DNA of 5,929 nt, from assembly GCA_028819945.1 (NCBI GenBank), contig JAPPKQ010000254.1, positions 1 to 5,929 of the forward strand, in the 5' to 3' direction. Source of the DNA: a bacterium. GTDB lineage: Bacteria; Actinomycetota; Acidimicrobiia; Acidimicrobiales; CATQHL01. Positions 1 through 5,309 of this stretch are shown here, one piece after another (the first letter of the stretch is position 1; each line of letters begins with the position of its first letter). The translations under genes and the position numbers were made by a program. The notes under the pieces were generated by a model, which worked only from the letters and a program-made list of their open reading frames with translations, ran no database searches and was not told the DNA's origin.

Positions 1-4
1 GCCT

Positions 5-25
5 GCCCCGGACTCGATCCGGGGC
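5..25 (-). terminator. Hairpin just downstream of the ychF-type gene
   Basis: An 8-bp perfect inverted repeat, GCCCCGGA (5-12) and TCCGGGGC (18-25), encloses a 5-base loop. It starts 18 bases beyond the stop codon of the leftward YchF gene, where a terminator would be expected. No T-run is visible on the minus strand before the window ends, so it may be a terminator without a U tract, a mRNA 3' end stabiliser, or part of a feature outside the window. Confidence 0.4.
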
Positions 26-43
26 CGGAATCCGGGCGCTCCG

Positions 44-1120
44 CTAGACGTTGAAGCGGATCTCCAGCACGTCGCCGTCCTGCACCACGTAGCTGCGGCC
101 CTCGGCCCGAAGCCGCCCCGCGGCGCGGGCGGCCGACCACGAGCCAGCTTCCAGCAGCTCGGCCCACTGGATCGTCTCGGCGCGGATGAACCCCCGCTGG
201 AAGTCCGTGTGGACCAGCCCGGCGCAGACATCGGCAGTGCTTCCTGCGGCGAACGGCCACGCTCGGGTCTCCTTGGGTGCGGTGGTGAAGAACGTGCGCA
301 AGCCGAGGGCGCGGTACGAGGCGGCCACGAGGCGGGCCAGGGCGCCTGCCCCGAGGCCGAGACTCTCGGCCATCTCGGCCCGCTCGGTCTCGGGCAGTTC
401 CGCCACCTCGGCCTCCAGGCGGGCGCACACCGCAAGCGTCTCCGCTCCGCCCAGCGCCGAACTCACCTCGGTGACCGCGGCCTCGACCTCAGCTGAGGGC
501 GCCTCCTCGCCGACGTTCACGACTGCGACGGCCGGCTTGTTGGTCAGCAGGAAGCAGGGCGCCAGGAGCGCCCGCTCGCCCTCGGTCAAGTCGCCGCGCC
601 ACAGCGGCGTGCCGCCGGCCAGAATCTCGGCGGCTCGCGCCATGCGCGCCACCTCGGTGCCGGCGGATGCGTCGCCCTTGGCCTGCCGGCGCTTCCTTTC
701 CACCTGGCGCTCGAGGCTCTCGAGGTCGGCCAGGCACAGCTCCAGCTCCAGGGCGAGCAGCGACTCGAGTGGATCGTCGATGCCCTCGACCTCCTCACTG
801 CCGAAGGCCCGCAGGACCAGCACCGCGGCGTCGACCTCGCGGATGCCTCCGAGGAACCGGTTGCCGAGACCCTCGCCACGGGCCGCGCCCGCAGCCAGCC
901 CGCCGATGTCGCTGAACTGCACGGTCGCAGGCGTGACCTTGGCCGACCCACTCGTGGCGGCGACCAGATCGAGCCGCTCGTCGGCCACCTTGGCCTCGCC
1001 GAGGTGCGTGTCCACGGTGGTGAAGGCGTAGGGCGCCACCGGCGAGTCGCCGCCGGTCAGCGCGTTGAAGAGCGATGACTTTCCGGAGTTGGGCAGGCCG
1101 ACGAGCCCGAATCGCTGCAC
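44..1120 (-). CDS. ychF: YchF/OLA1-family ribosome-binding P-loop ATPase
   Basis: Encodes about 358 aa, close to the usual ~363 aa of YchF. YchF is a cytoplasmic Obg-related translation-factor NTPase that binds ribosomes and prefers ATP to GTP. In order one sees a Walker A loop at residues 8-16 (GLPNSGKSS), a switch segment near 30-40 (APYAFTTVDT), a G3/Walker B motif DIGGL at 71-75, the family block RGEGLGNRFL at 81-90, a charged helical insertion around 120-150, and the G4 variant NVGE at 202-205 in place of the GTP-specific NKxD. A C-terminal TGS domain (about 273-356) ends in YVVQDGDVLEIRFNV. The frame stays open upstream to 1282, but homology begins at the GTG at 1120-1118 (VQRFGLVGLP), and the extra 54 codons are low-complexity and lie in the divergent promoter region. 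No Shine-Dalgarno sequence precedes the GTG. The Walker A reads NSGKSS rather than the common NVGKST, a mild variation. It is probably monocistronic. Family assignment is firm; the exact start is likely but not proven. Confidence 0.95.
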   Translation of the reverse strand: MQRFGLVGLPNSGKSSLFNALTGGDSPVAPYAFTTVDTHLGEAKVADERLDLVAATSGSAKVTPATVQFSDIGGLAAGAARGEGLGNRFLGGIREVDAAVLVLRAFGSEEVEGIDDPLESLLALELELCLADLESLERQVERKRRQAKGDASAGTEVARMARAAEILAGGTPLWRGDLTEGERALLAPCFLLTNKPAVAVVNVGEEAPSAEVEAAVTEVSSALGGAETLAVCARLEAEVAELPETERAEMAESLGLGAGALARLVAASYRALGLRTFFTTAPKETRAWPFAAGSTADVCAGLVHTDFQRGFIRAETIQWAELLEAGSWSAARAAGRLRAEGRSYVVQDGDVLEIRFNV

Positions 1121-1135
1121 AGCGGACGCAGCGTA
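1121..1135 (-). promoter_or_regulatory. Candidate -10 box for a near-leaderless ychF transcript
   Basis: On the minus strand TACGCT (1135-1130) fits the TANNNT -10 consensus of high-GC actinobacteria and ends 9 bases before the GTG at 1120. No -35 match and no ribosome binding site are visible. With normal -10 to start-site spacing the mRNA would begin at, or within a few bases of, the GTG, i.e. be leaderless or nearly so. This is inferred from position and a short degenerate motif only. Confidence 0.3.
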
Positions 1136-1200
1136 CCGGGACCCGCGCGGCACGCCCGGGGCGCCCCGTCGCCAAGGCGGGCTTGCGGGACCGCCACCGG

Positions 1201-1220
1201 TAGGCTGGCCCTTCGGGAGG
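1201..1220 (+). promoter_or_regulatory. Candidate -10 box and strong RBS of the bL37-like gene
   Basis: TAGGCT at 1201-1206 fits the actinobacterial -10 pattern. No convincing -35 lies 16-18 bases upstream. GGGAGG at 1215-1220 is an excellent Shine-Dalgarno sequence, 5 bases from the ATG at 1226. If the -10 call is right the leader is only about 13 bases. The ribosome binding site is firm; the promoter is tentative. Confidence 0.45.
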
Positions 1221-1225
1221 TAGCG

Positions 1226-1315
1226 ATGTCGAAGCGCACGCAGCGCAAGCGGGCCAACGCCCGGCGCAAGAAGGCGAACCACGGACGCAAGCCCAACCTG
1301 GGCCGCAACTCCTAG
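1226..1315 (+). CDS. Small basic ribosomal protein, bL37-like (29 aa)
   Basis: A 29-residue, highly basic ORF beginning MSKRTQRKR and containing KKANHGRKPN near residues 15-24. As I recall the family, actinobacterial bL37, first seen as extra density in mycobacterial 50S structures, is a roughly 24-residue Arg/Lys-rich peptide with an ANHGKRPN-like C-terminal motif; this ORF has the same character plus a short LGRNS tail. It would act as a structural component of the large ribosomal subunit, packed against rRNA. The ATG has an ideal GGGAGG site 5 bases upstream, and a candidate -10 box precedes it. It is divergent from ychF and lies antisense to spurious longer frames, so a length-filtered gene caller would miss it. 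No rRNA or other ribosomal protein gene is adjacent. The alternative is another small basic RNA-binding peptide, but motif, length and RBS together make bL37 the best call. Confidence 0.8.
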   Translation: MSKRTQRKRANARRKKANHGRKPNLGRNS

Positions 1316-1321
1316 CTCGAG

Positions 1322-1341
1322 GGCGGCTCCTCAGCGCCGCC
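1322..1341 (+). other. Short hairpin between the bL37-like and DCC genes
   Basis: GGCGGC (1322-1327) and GCCGCC (1336-1341) form a 6-bp GC stem with an 8-base loop in the 31-base gap between the two genes, ending 5 bases before the DCC start codon. It could be a weak terminator for the small ribosomal gene or could dampen translation of the next gene. There is no T-run. In such GC-rich DNA a 6-bp stem can occur by chance. Confidence 0.3.
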
Positions 1342-1346
1342 GATCC

Positions 1347-1757
1347 ATGGCATCCCCGATCGGCTCGGAGGCATCGCCGACGCTCATCTACGACGGCGAC
1401 TGCGACTTCTGCAGGCGCTGCGCCGACTGGATCGCCAACCGACTCCCCGCCGGCACGTCCGTCCTGGCGTCCCAGCAGGCCGATCTCGCCGCTGCCGGAC
1501 TCAGCGACCAGCAGGCAACCGACGCCGCATGGTGGATCGACACCGACGGCGCACACCACCGCGGCCACCGAGCCATCGCCGAGTCGCTGCGAGCCTGCGG
1601 CGGCTCCTGGAGCCGCCTCGGCCGGTTGCTGATCCTGCCCGGAGTCTCGCTCCTGGCCGCGGGCGTCTACGAGCTCATCGCCCGCAACCGCCACCGCCTC
1701 GGCTGCAGGAACTGCCTCGAGAAGTCGCAGCGAGGCGGCCCCGCGCTCTCGGACTAG
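1347..1757 (+). CDS. DCC family (DUF393) thiol-disulfide oxidoreductase-like protein
   Basis: A 136-aa protein with the diagnostic N-terminal motif YDGDCDFC at residues 15-22, which gives the family its name, and a further Cys at 25. The Cys19-x-x-Cys22 pair is the thioredoxin-like redox centre. The C-terminal signature YELIARNRHRLGCRNC (108-123) also matches the family, which normally ends with an aromatic-rich ARNRYR-type helix and nearby cysteines. Family length is about 110-150 aa, so this is complete. There is no signal peptide, so it is probably cytoplasmic; the substrate is unknown for most members. The ATG at 1347 places the motif at the expected distance, but no clear Shine-Dalgarno sequence precedes it and a GC hairpin sits just upstream. 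It may be co-transcribed with the bL37-like gene 31 bases away. Its stop codon overlaps that of the convergent diiron gene. Confidence 0.88.
   Translation: MASPIGSEASPTLIYDGDCDFCRRCADWIANRLPAGTSVLASQQADLAAAGLSDQQATDAAWWIDTDGAHHRGHRAIAESLRACGGSWSRLGRLLILPGVSLLAAGVYELIARNRHRLGCRNCLEKSQRGGPALSD
1754..1757. other. Overlapping convergent stop codons in a CTAG palindrome
   Basis: The rightward DCC gene ends with TAG at 1755-1757, and the leftward diiron gene ends with TAG read from 1756 to 1754. Both stops lie in the self-complementary tetramer CTAG. There is no intergenic space for a dedicated terminator, so each transcript must run into the opposite gene. Confidence 0.9.
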
Positions 1758-2872
1758 GCGGCGACGAACTCCTCGTATTCCTCGGAGGTGTCGACGTGGT
1801 GCTCGAACTCGATGACGCCGATCTCGGTGAAGCGGTCGCGCAGCCAGCCGTCGCCTGCGTCCAGCAGACCCAGCTTGCGGCAGTTCGGCACGATCTTGGA
1901 GAAGAGCATCCTCTGGAAGGCGCTCCGTTCGGGGGGCAGGTTCAGCAGCAGTTCCACCATAGGCCGCACCGGCACGCCGAGCCGCTCGTACACCTCCTGT
2001 GACAGGAACCGGTCGCGCATGCGCACCGCGGCCTCGAAGGCGAACTCCTGGCGCTCGCGGATCTCCGCCTGGGTGAGGTGGCTGTAGTACTCCTGCAGGC
2101 TCAGCACCCCGAAGGCCACGTGGCGGGCCTCGTCGGCCATGACGTAGCGCAGCAACTGTCGCAGCAGGGGCTCCTCGGTGCCGGCGTGCATGAAACCGAA
2201 GGCGGCCAGGGCCAGGCCCTCCACCATGATCTGCATGCCCAGGTAGGTCATGTCCCAGCGGCTGTCGTTGATGATGTCGTCGAGCAGCAGCCGCAGGTGC
2301 GGGTTGATGGGGTACTCGCTGTTCAGCTTGGTGCGCAGGTAGCGCCCGAAAACCTCCACGTGGCGGGCCTCGTCCACCACCTGGGTGGCGGCGTAGTACT
2401 TGGCGTCGATCCACGGCACGGTCTCGACGATCTTGGCCGTGCACAGCAGCGCACCCTGCTCGCCGTGCAGGAACTGGCTGAGCCGCCAGGCGATGGCCTC
2501 GGTGCGGTACTCCTCCCACTCCTTGTCGCCCCACTTGTGCAGCGGCGAGGAGGGATCGCCGGCCATGTCCTCACGGGTCGGCGGCAACTGGTCGCCCACC
2601 CGGAAGATCGTGCGGGGGTCCACCTCCAGGTGCCAGGGCAGATCGTTGGCGTTCCACTGCGACGTCTTGCCCTTCTCGTACAGCTTCTCCAGCTTGGGGC
2701 GGGCGCCCTTGTCGTAGTCCCAGGTGAACAGGGCGTCGGAGGCGTCGGGAACGATGTGCTCCGTCTCGGTGGAGTAGGGGTTCGCGCGGCAGATGTCCAC
2801 GATCGTGTCCACGTCGTTGACCGACATCCGCCCGAGGATTGCGGCGTCGCTGCGGTGCTCGCTGCTCGTCAT
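1754..2872 (-). CDS. Ferritin-like diiron protein (putative oxidase/oxygenase)
   Basis: A 372-aa soluble protein with the ligand pattern of a four-helix ferritin-like diiron centre. The likely ligands are Glu138 (LHGEQGAL), Glu168-x-x-His171 (VVDEARHVEVF), Glu218 (IMVEGLAL) and Glu248-x-x-His251 (MADEARHVAFG). The two halves are exactly 80 residues apart at every ligand, reflecting the pseudo-twofold fold. Such centres bind two irons and activate O2 in ribonucleotide reductase R2-like, AurF-like N-oxygenase and related proteins. Overall length and the DEARH motifs fit that broad superfamily, but I cannot assign a named subfamily or substrate. The roughly 130 residues before the core contain WDYDKG, W73 and LPWHLEVDPRTIF, with no signal peptide. 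The ATG at 2872-2870 is preceded by GAGG with 6-base spacing; a second in-frame Met at residue 16 is possible. No redox partner or pathway gene is adjacent: it is divergent from the transporter operon and convergent with the DCC gene, with stop codons overlapping by 4 bases. Confidence 0.85.
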   Translation of the reverse strand: MTSSEHRSDAAILGRMSVNDVDTIVDICRANPYSTETEHIVPDASDALFTWDYDKGARPKLEKLYEKGKTSQWNANDLPWHLEVDPRTIFRVGDQLPPTREDMAGDPSSPLHKWGDKEWEEYRTEAIAWRLSQFLHGEQGALLCTAKIVETVPWIDAKYYAATQVVDEARHVEVFGRYLRTKLNSEYPINPHLRLLLDDIINDSRWDMTYLGMQIMVEGLALAAFGFMHAGTEEPLLRQLLRYVMADEARHVAFGVLSLQEYYSHLTQAEIRERQEFAFEAAVRMRDRFLSQEVYERLGVPVRPMVELLLNLPPERSAFQRMLFSKIVPNCRKLGLLDAGDGWLRDRFTEIGVIEFEHHVDTSEEYEEFVAA

Positions 2873-2947
2873 GGGTGGCCTCGCTGCCTCGCGGCGCAGG
2901 CGGCCGGAGCGGATCCTCCGACTGCCGTCGCGCCGGATTCCGATTGC

Positions 2948-2976
2948 AGGCTATCCCGCCGGTTCGGCCGCCAGAA
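2948..2976 (-). promoter_or_regulatory. Candidate promoter of the diiron gene
   Basis: On the minus strand TAGCCT (2953-2948) fits the TANNNT -10 consensus. A weak -35 candidate, TTCTGG (2976-2971), lies 17 bases upstream. Transcription would start near 2941, giving a leader of about 70 bases to the ATG at 2872. The -35 match is poor and the assignment rests on spacing and the -10 only. Confidence 0.35.
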
Positions 2977-3016
2977 CGCGTGTCCCGCGCCGGCGGCACA
3001 GCGAGCAACGCGTGTC
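2975..3016 (+). repeat. 10-base direct repeat, candidate operator pair
   Basis: AACGCGTGTC occurs at 2975-2984 and again at 3007-3016, 32 bases start to start, about three helical turns. Each copy contains the palindrome ACGCGT. The left copy abuts the -35 position of the leftward candidate promoter, and the right copy overlaps the -35 position of the rightward one. That arrangement suits a regulator binding both sites on the same DNA face. The repeat is seen directly; the operator role is inferred. Confidence 0.4.
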
Positions 3017-3028
3017 GCCGACCGCGGA

Positions 3029-3034
3029 TAGTCT
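3029..3034 (+). promoter_or_regulatory. Candidate -10 box of the BMP transporter operon
   Basis: TAGTCT fits the actinobacterial TANNNT -10 consensus. A 17-base spacer would put the -35 at 3006-3011, which has no good match to TTGACA but overlaps the right copy of the direct repeat, so an activator-dependent promoter is possible. Transcription would begin near 3041, leaving a leader of about 137 bases. Confidence 0.4.
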
Positions 3035-3062
3035 GCCTGCGTCGGCGGGGCGTGATCCGATC

Positions 3063-3143
3063 CGGATCCCCGCGAACCAGCGGGTGAGCCTCCCTGCGGG
3101 GAGGCATTCGCGATCCGTCGCACACGGGAGAGGGCGAACGCCC
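3063..3143 (+). ncRNA. Structured 5' leader, possible cis-regulatory RNA of unknown class
   Basis: The leader can form an extended hairpin. CGGAT (3063-3067) pairs with ATCCG (3113-3117), a 3-base bulge follows, CGCGAA (3071-3076) pairs with TTCGCG (3107-3112), and the apex is a perfect 7-bp stem GCCTCCC/GGGAGGC (3088-3094/3099-3105) closed by a UGCG loop of the stable UNCG type. A competing helix CCCGC/GCGGG (3069-3073/3080-3084) excludes the CGCGAA pairing, as in a two-state switch. Downstream, GGGC/GCCC (3132-3135/3140-3143) makes another small stem before the ribosome binding site. I compared it from memory with glycine, TPP, cobalamin, SAM-IV, ZTP, fluoride, guanidine and c-di-AMP consensus motifs and found no match. 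High GC makes chance hairpins easy, so function is unproven. Confidence 0.35.
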
Positions 3144-3160
3144 CTGAGCCGAGAACCGCA

Positions 3161-3165
3161 AGGAG
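3161..3165 (+). promoter_or_regulatory. Ribosome binding site of the BMP lipoprotein gene
   Basis: AGGAG at 3161-3165 is the best Shine-Dalgarno match before the ATG at 3178. The 12-base spacing is longer than the usual 5-9, and the intervening bases are purine-rich (GAGAG at 3170-3174). CTCC in the 5' arm of the apical leader hairpin (within 3088-3094) is complementary to GGAG here, a possible but short sequestering interaction. Confidence 0.5.
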
Positions 3166-3177
3166 AAGCGAGAGAAA

Positions 3178-5289
3178 ATGAGACGAGGATTCACTGGGCT
3201 GCTGGCGATCCTGCTGGCTACCGTGCTGGTCGCCGCGGCGTGCGGCGGCGACGACGAGCCCACGACGACCGCGCCGGCGGCGCCGGCGGCCGATGACGGA
3301 GCGGCGGACGCGCCTGCTCCGGCACCCGCCGACGCAGATGCGGAGGCACCGGCAGATGCGCCGGCGGAGCCGCCGCCGCCGCCACCGCCGGGCGCCGAGG
3401 ACATCACCGCGGCGCTGGTGTTCGACATCGGTGGGCGCGGCGACCAGTCGTTCAACGACTCGGCCGCAGCAGGCCTGGACAGGGCGGCCGCCGAGTTGGG
3501 TGTGAACACCACCGAGGCCTCGCCGAACCCCGACGGCTCCAACCGCGCTGAACTGCTGCAGCTGTCCGCCGACGGCGCCGAATTGGTGATCGGCGTGGGC
3601 TTCCTGTTCGGCGAGTCCATCGCCGAGGTGGCCGCCAACAACCCCGACACGCTCTTCGGCATCATCGACAGCGCCCCGGAGGGCACCGACAACCTCGCCG
3701 GGCTGGTCTTCGCCGAGCACGAGGGCTCGTTCCTCGTGGGCGCCGCTGCGGCGCTGAAGTCCAACACCGGCACGGTCGGCTTCATCGGTGGCGTGGACAT
3801 CCCGCTCATCCGGAAGTTCCACGCAGGCTTCGAGGCGGGCGTCCACGCCGTGGATCCGAACATCCGGATCCTCGACGCCTACGTCACCGAGCCGCCGGAC
3901 TTCGACGGCTGGTCACAGCCCGCCGAGGGCAAGATCATCGGCCAGTCCATGTACGAGGCCGGCGCGGACGTCATCTACCACGCGGCCGGCGGCACGGGCG
4001 CCGGGCTGTTCGAGGCGGCCAAGGAGTTCAGCGAGGCCGGCGGCTCCAAGGTCTGGGCCATTGGCGTGGACTCCGACCAGTACAACACCTCCGCCGAGGA
4101 GGTCCGTCCGTACATCCTCACCTCCATGCTCAAGCGCGTGGACGTGGCCGTCTACAACACCATCGAGTCGGTCGTCAACGGCGACTTCACCGGCGGCACG
4201 ACGGTCTTCAACCTGGCCGTGGACGGCGTCGGCTACTCCACCACGGGCGGCTTCGTGGACGACATCGTGCCCGAGCTGGAGAGGTTCAAGGAAGCCATCG
4301 TGGGCGGCACCATCGTGGTGCCCGAGACCACCGAGCGCGGCGGCGGCGAGGACGTCACCGCGGCGCTGGTGTTCGACATCGGCGGGCGCGGCGACCAGTC
4401 GTTCAACGACTCGGCGGCGGCGGGCCTCGACCGGGCGGCCGACTTCCTGCGGATAAACCCGCAGGAATCCTCCCCCAACCCCGACGGCTCCAACCGCGCG
4501 GAACTGCTGCAGCTCTCCGCGGACGGCGCCGACCTCGTGATCGGCGTGGGCTTCCTGTTCGGTGAGTCCATCACCGAGGTGGCGACCAACAACCCCGACA
4601 CCTACTTCGGCATCATCGACAGCTTCCCCGCGGAGTTCCCGAATCTCGCCGGACTGACCTTCGCCGAGCACGAGGGCTCGTTCCTCGTGGGCGCCGCTGC
4701 GGCACTGAAGTCGAACACCGGCACGGTCGGGTTCATCGGCGGCGTGGACATCCCGATCATCCGGAAGTTCCACGCGGGCTTCGAGGCGGGCGTCTATGCG
4801 GTGGATCCGAACATCGAGATCCTCGCCGCCTACGTCACCGAGCCTCCGGACTTCGACGGCTGGTCACAGCCCGCCGAGGGCAAGATCATCGGCCAGTCCA
4901 TGTACGAGGCCGGCGCGGACGTCATCTACCACGCCGCGGGCGGAACGGGCGCAGGCCTGTTCGAGGCGGCCAAGGAGTTCAGCGAGGCCGGCGATTCCAA
5001 GGTGTGGGCCATCGGTGTGGACTCCGACCAGTACTGGACGTCCGCCGAAGAGGTACGGCCGTACATCCTCTCCTCGATGCTGAAGCGGGTGGACGTGGCC
5101 GTCTACAACACCATCGAGGCAGTCGTGAACGGTACGTTCAGCGGCGGTCTCACGGTCTTCGACCTGTCGGTCAACGGGGTGGGCTACTCCATCTCCGGTG
5201 GCTTCATCAACGACATCATCCCGCAACTCGAGGAGTTCAAGCAGGCCATTATCCGCGGCGACATCGTCGTCCCGGAGACGACCGGCTGA
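3178..5289 (+). CDS. Tandem two-domain BMP-family substrate-binding lipoprotein
   Basis: A 703-aa extracytoplasmic binding protein of an ABC importer. Residues 1-21 are a lipoprotein signal peptide (MRRG then a Leu/Ala core) with lipobox VAAAC, Cys22 being the lipidated residue. Residues 23-73 are an Ala/Asp/Pro tether ending in seven prolines. Domain 1 (74-386) and domain 2 (391-703) are each a full BMP/PnrA/Med-type binding domain, joined by only RGGG. Each has the N-terminal motif VFDIGGRGDQSFNDSA, a GVGFLFGES segment, GFIGGVDIP, GGTGAGLFEAA and IGVDSDQ, the motif set of the family whose characterised members bind purine nucleosides. Typical BMP lipoproteins are about 330-400 aa with one domain, so this one is doubled. 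The domains align without gaps and differ at about 44 of 313 positions (about 86% identity by hand count). The ligand is unproven; a nucleoside or related compound is the family default. The ABC ATPase gene follows after a hairpin. The start is fixed by the signal peptide and the AGGAG upstream. Confidence 0.93.
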   Translation: MRRGFTGLLAILLATVLVAAACGGDDEPTTTAPAAPAADDGAADAPAPAPADADAEAPADAPAEPPPPPPPGAEDITAALVFDIGGRGDQSFNDSAAAGLDRAAAELGVNTTEASPNPDGSNRAELLQLSADGAELVIGVGFLFGESIAEVAANNPDTLFGIIDSAPEGTDNLAGLVFAEHEGSFLVGAAAALKSNTGTVGFIGGVDIPLIRKFHAGFEAGVHAVDPNIRILDAYVTEPPDFDGWSQPAEGKIIGQSMYEAGADVIYHAAGGTGAGLFEAAKEFSEAGGSKVWAIGVDSDQYNTSAEEVRPYILTSMLKRVDVAVYNTIESVVNGDFTGGTTVFNLAVDGVGYSTTGGFVDDIVPELERFKEAIVGGTIVVPETTERGGGEDVTAALVFDIGGRGDQSFNDSAAAGLDRAADFLRINPQESSPNPDGSNRAELLQLSADGADLVIGVGFLFGESITEVATNNPDTYFGIIDSFPAEFPNLAGLTFAEHEGSFLVGAAAALKSNTGTVGFIGGVDIPIIRKFHAGFEAGVYAVDPNIEILAAYVTEPPDFDGWSQPAEGKIIGQSMYEAGADVIYHAAGGTGAGLFEAAKEFSEAGDSKVWAIGVDSDQYWTSAEEVRPYILSSMLKRVDVAVYNTIEAVVNGTFSGGLTVFDLSVNGVGYSISGGFINDIIPQLEEFKQAIIRGDIVVPETTG
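3397..4335 (+). repeat. Tandem repeat unit 1 encoding BMP domain 1
   Basis: First copy of a 939-base in-frame unit (residues 74-386). The period to the second copy is 951 bases, since 12 linker bases (RGGG codons) separate the units. Long stretches are identical to unit 2 at the DNA level, including a perfect 89-base run at 3895-3983. Confidence 0.95.
4348..5286 (+). repeat. Tandem repeat unit 2 encoding BMP domain 2
   Basis: Second copy of the unit (residues 391-703), ending one codon before the stop. It is co-linear with unit 1 without insertions or deletions. The perfect 89-base run lies at 4846-4934. Amino-acid differences cluster at the equivalents of residues 105-114, 166-171 and the last ~90 positions, while the middle is nearly invariant. 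Confidence 0.95.
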
Positions 5290-5309
5290 TCTACCGGCAC
5301 CCATGTAAT

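Larger units (their letters stand above)
2873..3177. other. Divergent intergenic region, 305 bases, no gene
   Basis: This gap separates the leftward diiron gene from the rightward transporter operon. I see no convincing coding sequence: open frames crossing it are high-GC shadows rich in Arg, Ala and Pro. It holds a candidate promoter in each direction (2948-2976 minus, about 3006-3034 plus), a 10-base direct repeat (2975-2984 and 3007-3016), and a structured transporter leader (about 3041-3177). Bases 2883-2940 show nothing I can name. Confidence 0.75.

Noticed and set aside
1..43. Possible tRNA T-arm at the left edge (minus-strand loop ATCGAGT closed by CCCGG/CCGGG)
   Set aside because: Only 43 bases separate it from the ychF stop, too few for the rest of a tRNA. 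The loop lacks the usual first T, and no matching acceptor or anticodon stem is visible. A terminator-like hairpin is simpler.
1121..1282. 54-codon N-terminal extension of the YchF frame starting at 1282
   Set aside because: Homology to YchF begins exactly at the GTG at 1120. The extension is Gly/Pro/Arg-rich, has no family counterpart, and overlaps the promoter and start of the divergent bL37-like gene.
795..2534. 579-codon minus-strand open frame
   Set aside because: It spans the ychF, bL37, DCC and diiron genes in a different frame. Its composition is Arg/Ala/Gly-rich with no recognisable domain: a high-GC shadow.
3125..3165. Glycine riboswitch-like GGGAGAG in the transporter leader
   Set aside because: The required CCGAAGG-type core and the downstream CTCTCAGG segment are missing, so only the short GGGAGAG string resembles that class.
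2571..3863. 430-codon minus-strand open frame across the divergent region and lipoprotein start, and the similar frame at 2869-3846
   Set aside because: Low-complexity Ser/Ala/Gly or Arg-rich translation antisense to the BMP gene, with no motif. The signal peptide and BMP motifs lie on the plus strand.
3397..5286. Tandem BMP domains as an assembly duplication artefact
   Set aside because: The units differ at about 44 of 313 amino acids and at many silent sites, far more than a misassembled duplicate would show. The frame and linker are intact.
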